Shown one piece after another: positions 61,864-64,000 of a stretch of DNA of 64,000 bases (the stretch's first letter is position 1; the number at the start of each line of letters is the position of its first letter). The stretch covers positions 11,202,036 through 11,266,035 of the forward strand of contig NC_066843.1 of NCBI RefSeq assembly GCF_001640805.2. Reading direction: 5' to 3'. The notes under the pieces are model-generated. The model saw only the letters and a list, made by a program, of their open reading frames with translations. It made no database searches and was not told the origin of the DNA. The stretch comes from Lates calcarifer (lineage: Eukaryota > Chordata > Actinopteri > Centropomidae). A program made the position numbers and the translations under genes.

Positions 61864-64000
61864 GTAATACAGTCACACTTTTTTCTCCTTCTCTCACTAT
61901 CTCTTTTTCATGATTGTCAGGCATGTACAAAAAGAGGCCGACTGTCTCTGACTCACTCAAACTCATTTGCTCTTCATCATTAGCGTTGCATCACTCTCTC
62001 TGCCCAACATGAACCTTTTTCAACCCACTGCCCTCAGCCTTTTCGTCACACTTTGTGCTTCTTGCCAGCACATAACATCTGTATGACTTCTTATTATTAA
62101 TTATGCCATCCTTTTATGGGTTCTTGAATCCCTTAACTGACCCCTTCAACACCCATCACTCGATACCCCTCACCCCTCACCCCTCAGTTGCCATCCTTAC
62201 TAGACCCTCCAGGGGGCCACAAAAGACAAACAAAACTGATTTCTTCCCCTCTTTTCCTGCTCTCCCCTCATCACTCTTCCATCTCTCGTTCTCCTGTTCA
62301 GAGCCAGAGATATGCCCCCTCGCACATTTCCCAAATTCCTTGAGATTTGGCTTCAAGAGCCAGCGCCTAGGGCCAGGAATGCCACCACTGCCTGTGTTCA
62401 GAAGGAAGCCTCTGTATGCACACACACTCCCCATGGCTCTCCAGAATGCCCTGTAATCAGGCTCTGTTTTGACCTTGACACACACAGAGAAGAAAGCACT
62501 AATGACTACACTCACACAGGAGGCTCTTCTTTGTACCCTGGTATGTACACCAAAGGCATTCATTCTCTCGTGTCCGCTCTGATCCGCCTGCTGACCCTTG
62601 CACACACTTCACACACTCGTCACACACCTCTGTGTCTGGCCGTCATAAATCTGTAGGAAGGGGTCAGTGGTTTTTAGGAGCTGTTGGTCACCGACCCAGT
62701 CCCAGAGGTGCTGCACATTGTTTCCTACGACTTAGGAAGAGCTGACCTCTGAACCTGACTGCTATAACGTCAGATCTTTTTGTCTGGGTAAGGCTCTGTA
62801 TTTATGTATTTTGGTAGTGTTATTCACTGTGTTGAAGGCAAAACAAATTGATTTATTGGTGAAAACATTTTCCAAACATTGGCAAAATCCCTTGAAGTGA
62901 TAAACAAATGCAGAGTGGTACAAGAAATGTGCCTGTGCTCCAGTATTTCTCTCTCAAAGTGAAGATTAAATTGTTTTGTCTTTACTTGCCTAAAAGTTTC
63001 TTAACAACCATTATGGCAGATTTCAGTATTTTTCAAGATAATTTTCAGTATCTCACAGCTTACTTCAGATAGATACTCTGTGTCAGAAGTGAAAGGTGTT
63101 TAATACTCCAGAGTGTGAGGCCATGAAATATACATATTTACAACTAGATAATGCTGTTTCAGTCAAATGTTTATTTAGAGTATTAACACATATTGTGTTT
63201 TTAAGTTTTTAAGTTTCATTTTTTAAACATAAAAAGATGGTACACATAATTTCTATTAATGGTTTTTCCATTCGTAATTTATGCTTTTATTAAACACATT
63301 ACAACACTCAAAACCCACCCGTACTTGTGGTGTGTAGAGCTTAGTCCCAGAGGAGAACCGTGAATTTTCAATACTGAAAATGCTGCTTTCTGGTATTAAA
63401 TCAGCAACATTATGATTTAAACCAGGCAATATGTTGTAGCAAAGAATGAGTAAACAAGGCTAAGAATCTGACTAAGCATTTGGTACCAATTTTAGGAACT
63501 TGACAGTTCTTGATTCTCTGCCGCAAACACATTTCACTAATTTTTCGCAGATTGTTTTGCTGTGACAAAGTTGGCAGCAAAGACACTGAGAGGAAGTGAG
63601 CCATAGTAGAATAAGAATGAAGTAATCTCAGCGCATCAGCCAACTCGAAGCTGAAACCGGTGTCTGACAGGACAGACAAGACAACTGAGGCAGGATCTTG
63701 AATGATGAGATGTGAAGCACACGGTTTAAGTAAGAGCCTATCAATTAGGTAATGTGACTTCATCAGAGAAAGAGGAGGCAGTGGCAGTGTAGACTAGTAA
63801 TAGCTGTCTCTCATAGGAGGGACAGGGTCTGGGCGTTACTTTCCGCCTCCATTTTACCATAGCACATGTAAATATGAGTCATATATTTACTCCTACCTTG
63901 TAACCTGCTCTCACCCAAGGTCAGGTGTGTGTTTGAGTGTGCCATAGTGTCAAAAACAGCTCCTCTACTGTATGTTTTTGATTGGGTTGCGTGTCACAGT
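61864..64000 (+). other. cep112: start of a cep112 intron, runs out of the window
   Basis: No exon for the C-terminal end of CEP112 is visible here. The sequence has C/T-rich parts to about 62330 and then AT-rich sequence. I see no repeat or gene. Confidence 0.75.

Noticed and set aside
1..64000. CRISPR array, operon, phage or other prokaryotic system
   Set aside because: Spliced exons with matched phases, SINEs and microsatellites show this is vertebrate nuclear DNA. The tandem repeats are microsatellites without spacers.

Overview
The window is a block of vertebrate, almost certainly teleost, genomic DNA carrying the middle and late part of one protein-coding gene on the + strand. Fifteen exons (260-61863) splice into about 613 codons of continuous charged, Gln/Glu/Lys-rich coiled coil. 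I recognise this as CEP112 (centrosomal protein of 112 kDa, formerly CCDC46). The recognition rests on remembered similarity to the vertebrate protein, exon by exon and in order, and on canonical GT-AG borders whose phases agree at every junction. From memory the vertebrate protein is about 955 residues, so roughly the first 285 residues lie upstream of the window and about the last 55 lie downstream. There is no promoter, start codon, stop codon or polyadenylation site for the gene here.

Layout: 1-1700 holds three closely spaced exons. 1646-6286 is an intron with a 5'-truncated SINE. 6287-8429 is a cluster of five small exons with introns of 108-1152 bp. 8430-61773 holds six spaced exons (at 19.0, 21.7, 26.6, 34.8, 45.3 and 50.0 kb) separated by introns of 2.6-11.6 kb. 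The last visible exon is 61774-61863 and intron sequence runs to the end. Exons make up about 1.84 kb (3%) of the window. I found no second gene, no RNA gene and no intact autonomous transposon.

The organism call rests on the fish-type tRNA-derived SINEs (35.5 kb, 5.5 kb), the very high density of (CA)n/(GT)n microsatellites typical of teleosts, the compact introns compared with a mammalian CEP112 locus, and the protein's divergence level. I cannot name the species.

Main points for a second look: a single extra base in the exon at 6936-7029 breaks the reading frame at an A homopolymer. A (TG)24 tract sits 16 bp from the acceptor of the exon at 19025. An imperfect 128-bp palindrome lies at 32003-32130. 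Several intronic stretches look like conserved non-coding elements but cannot be verified without alignment. I see no evidence for a novel multi-gene system in this window.
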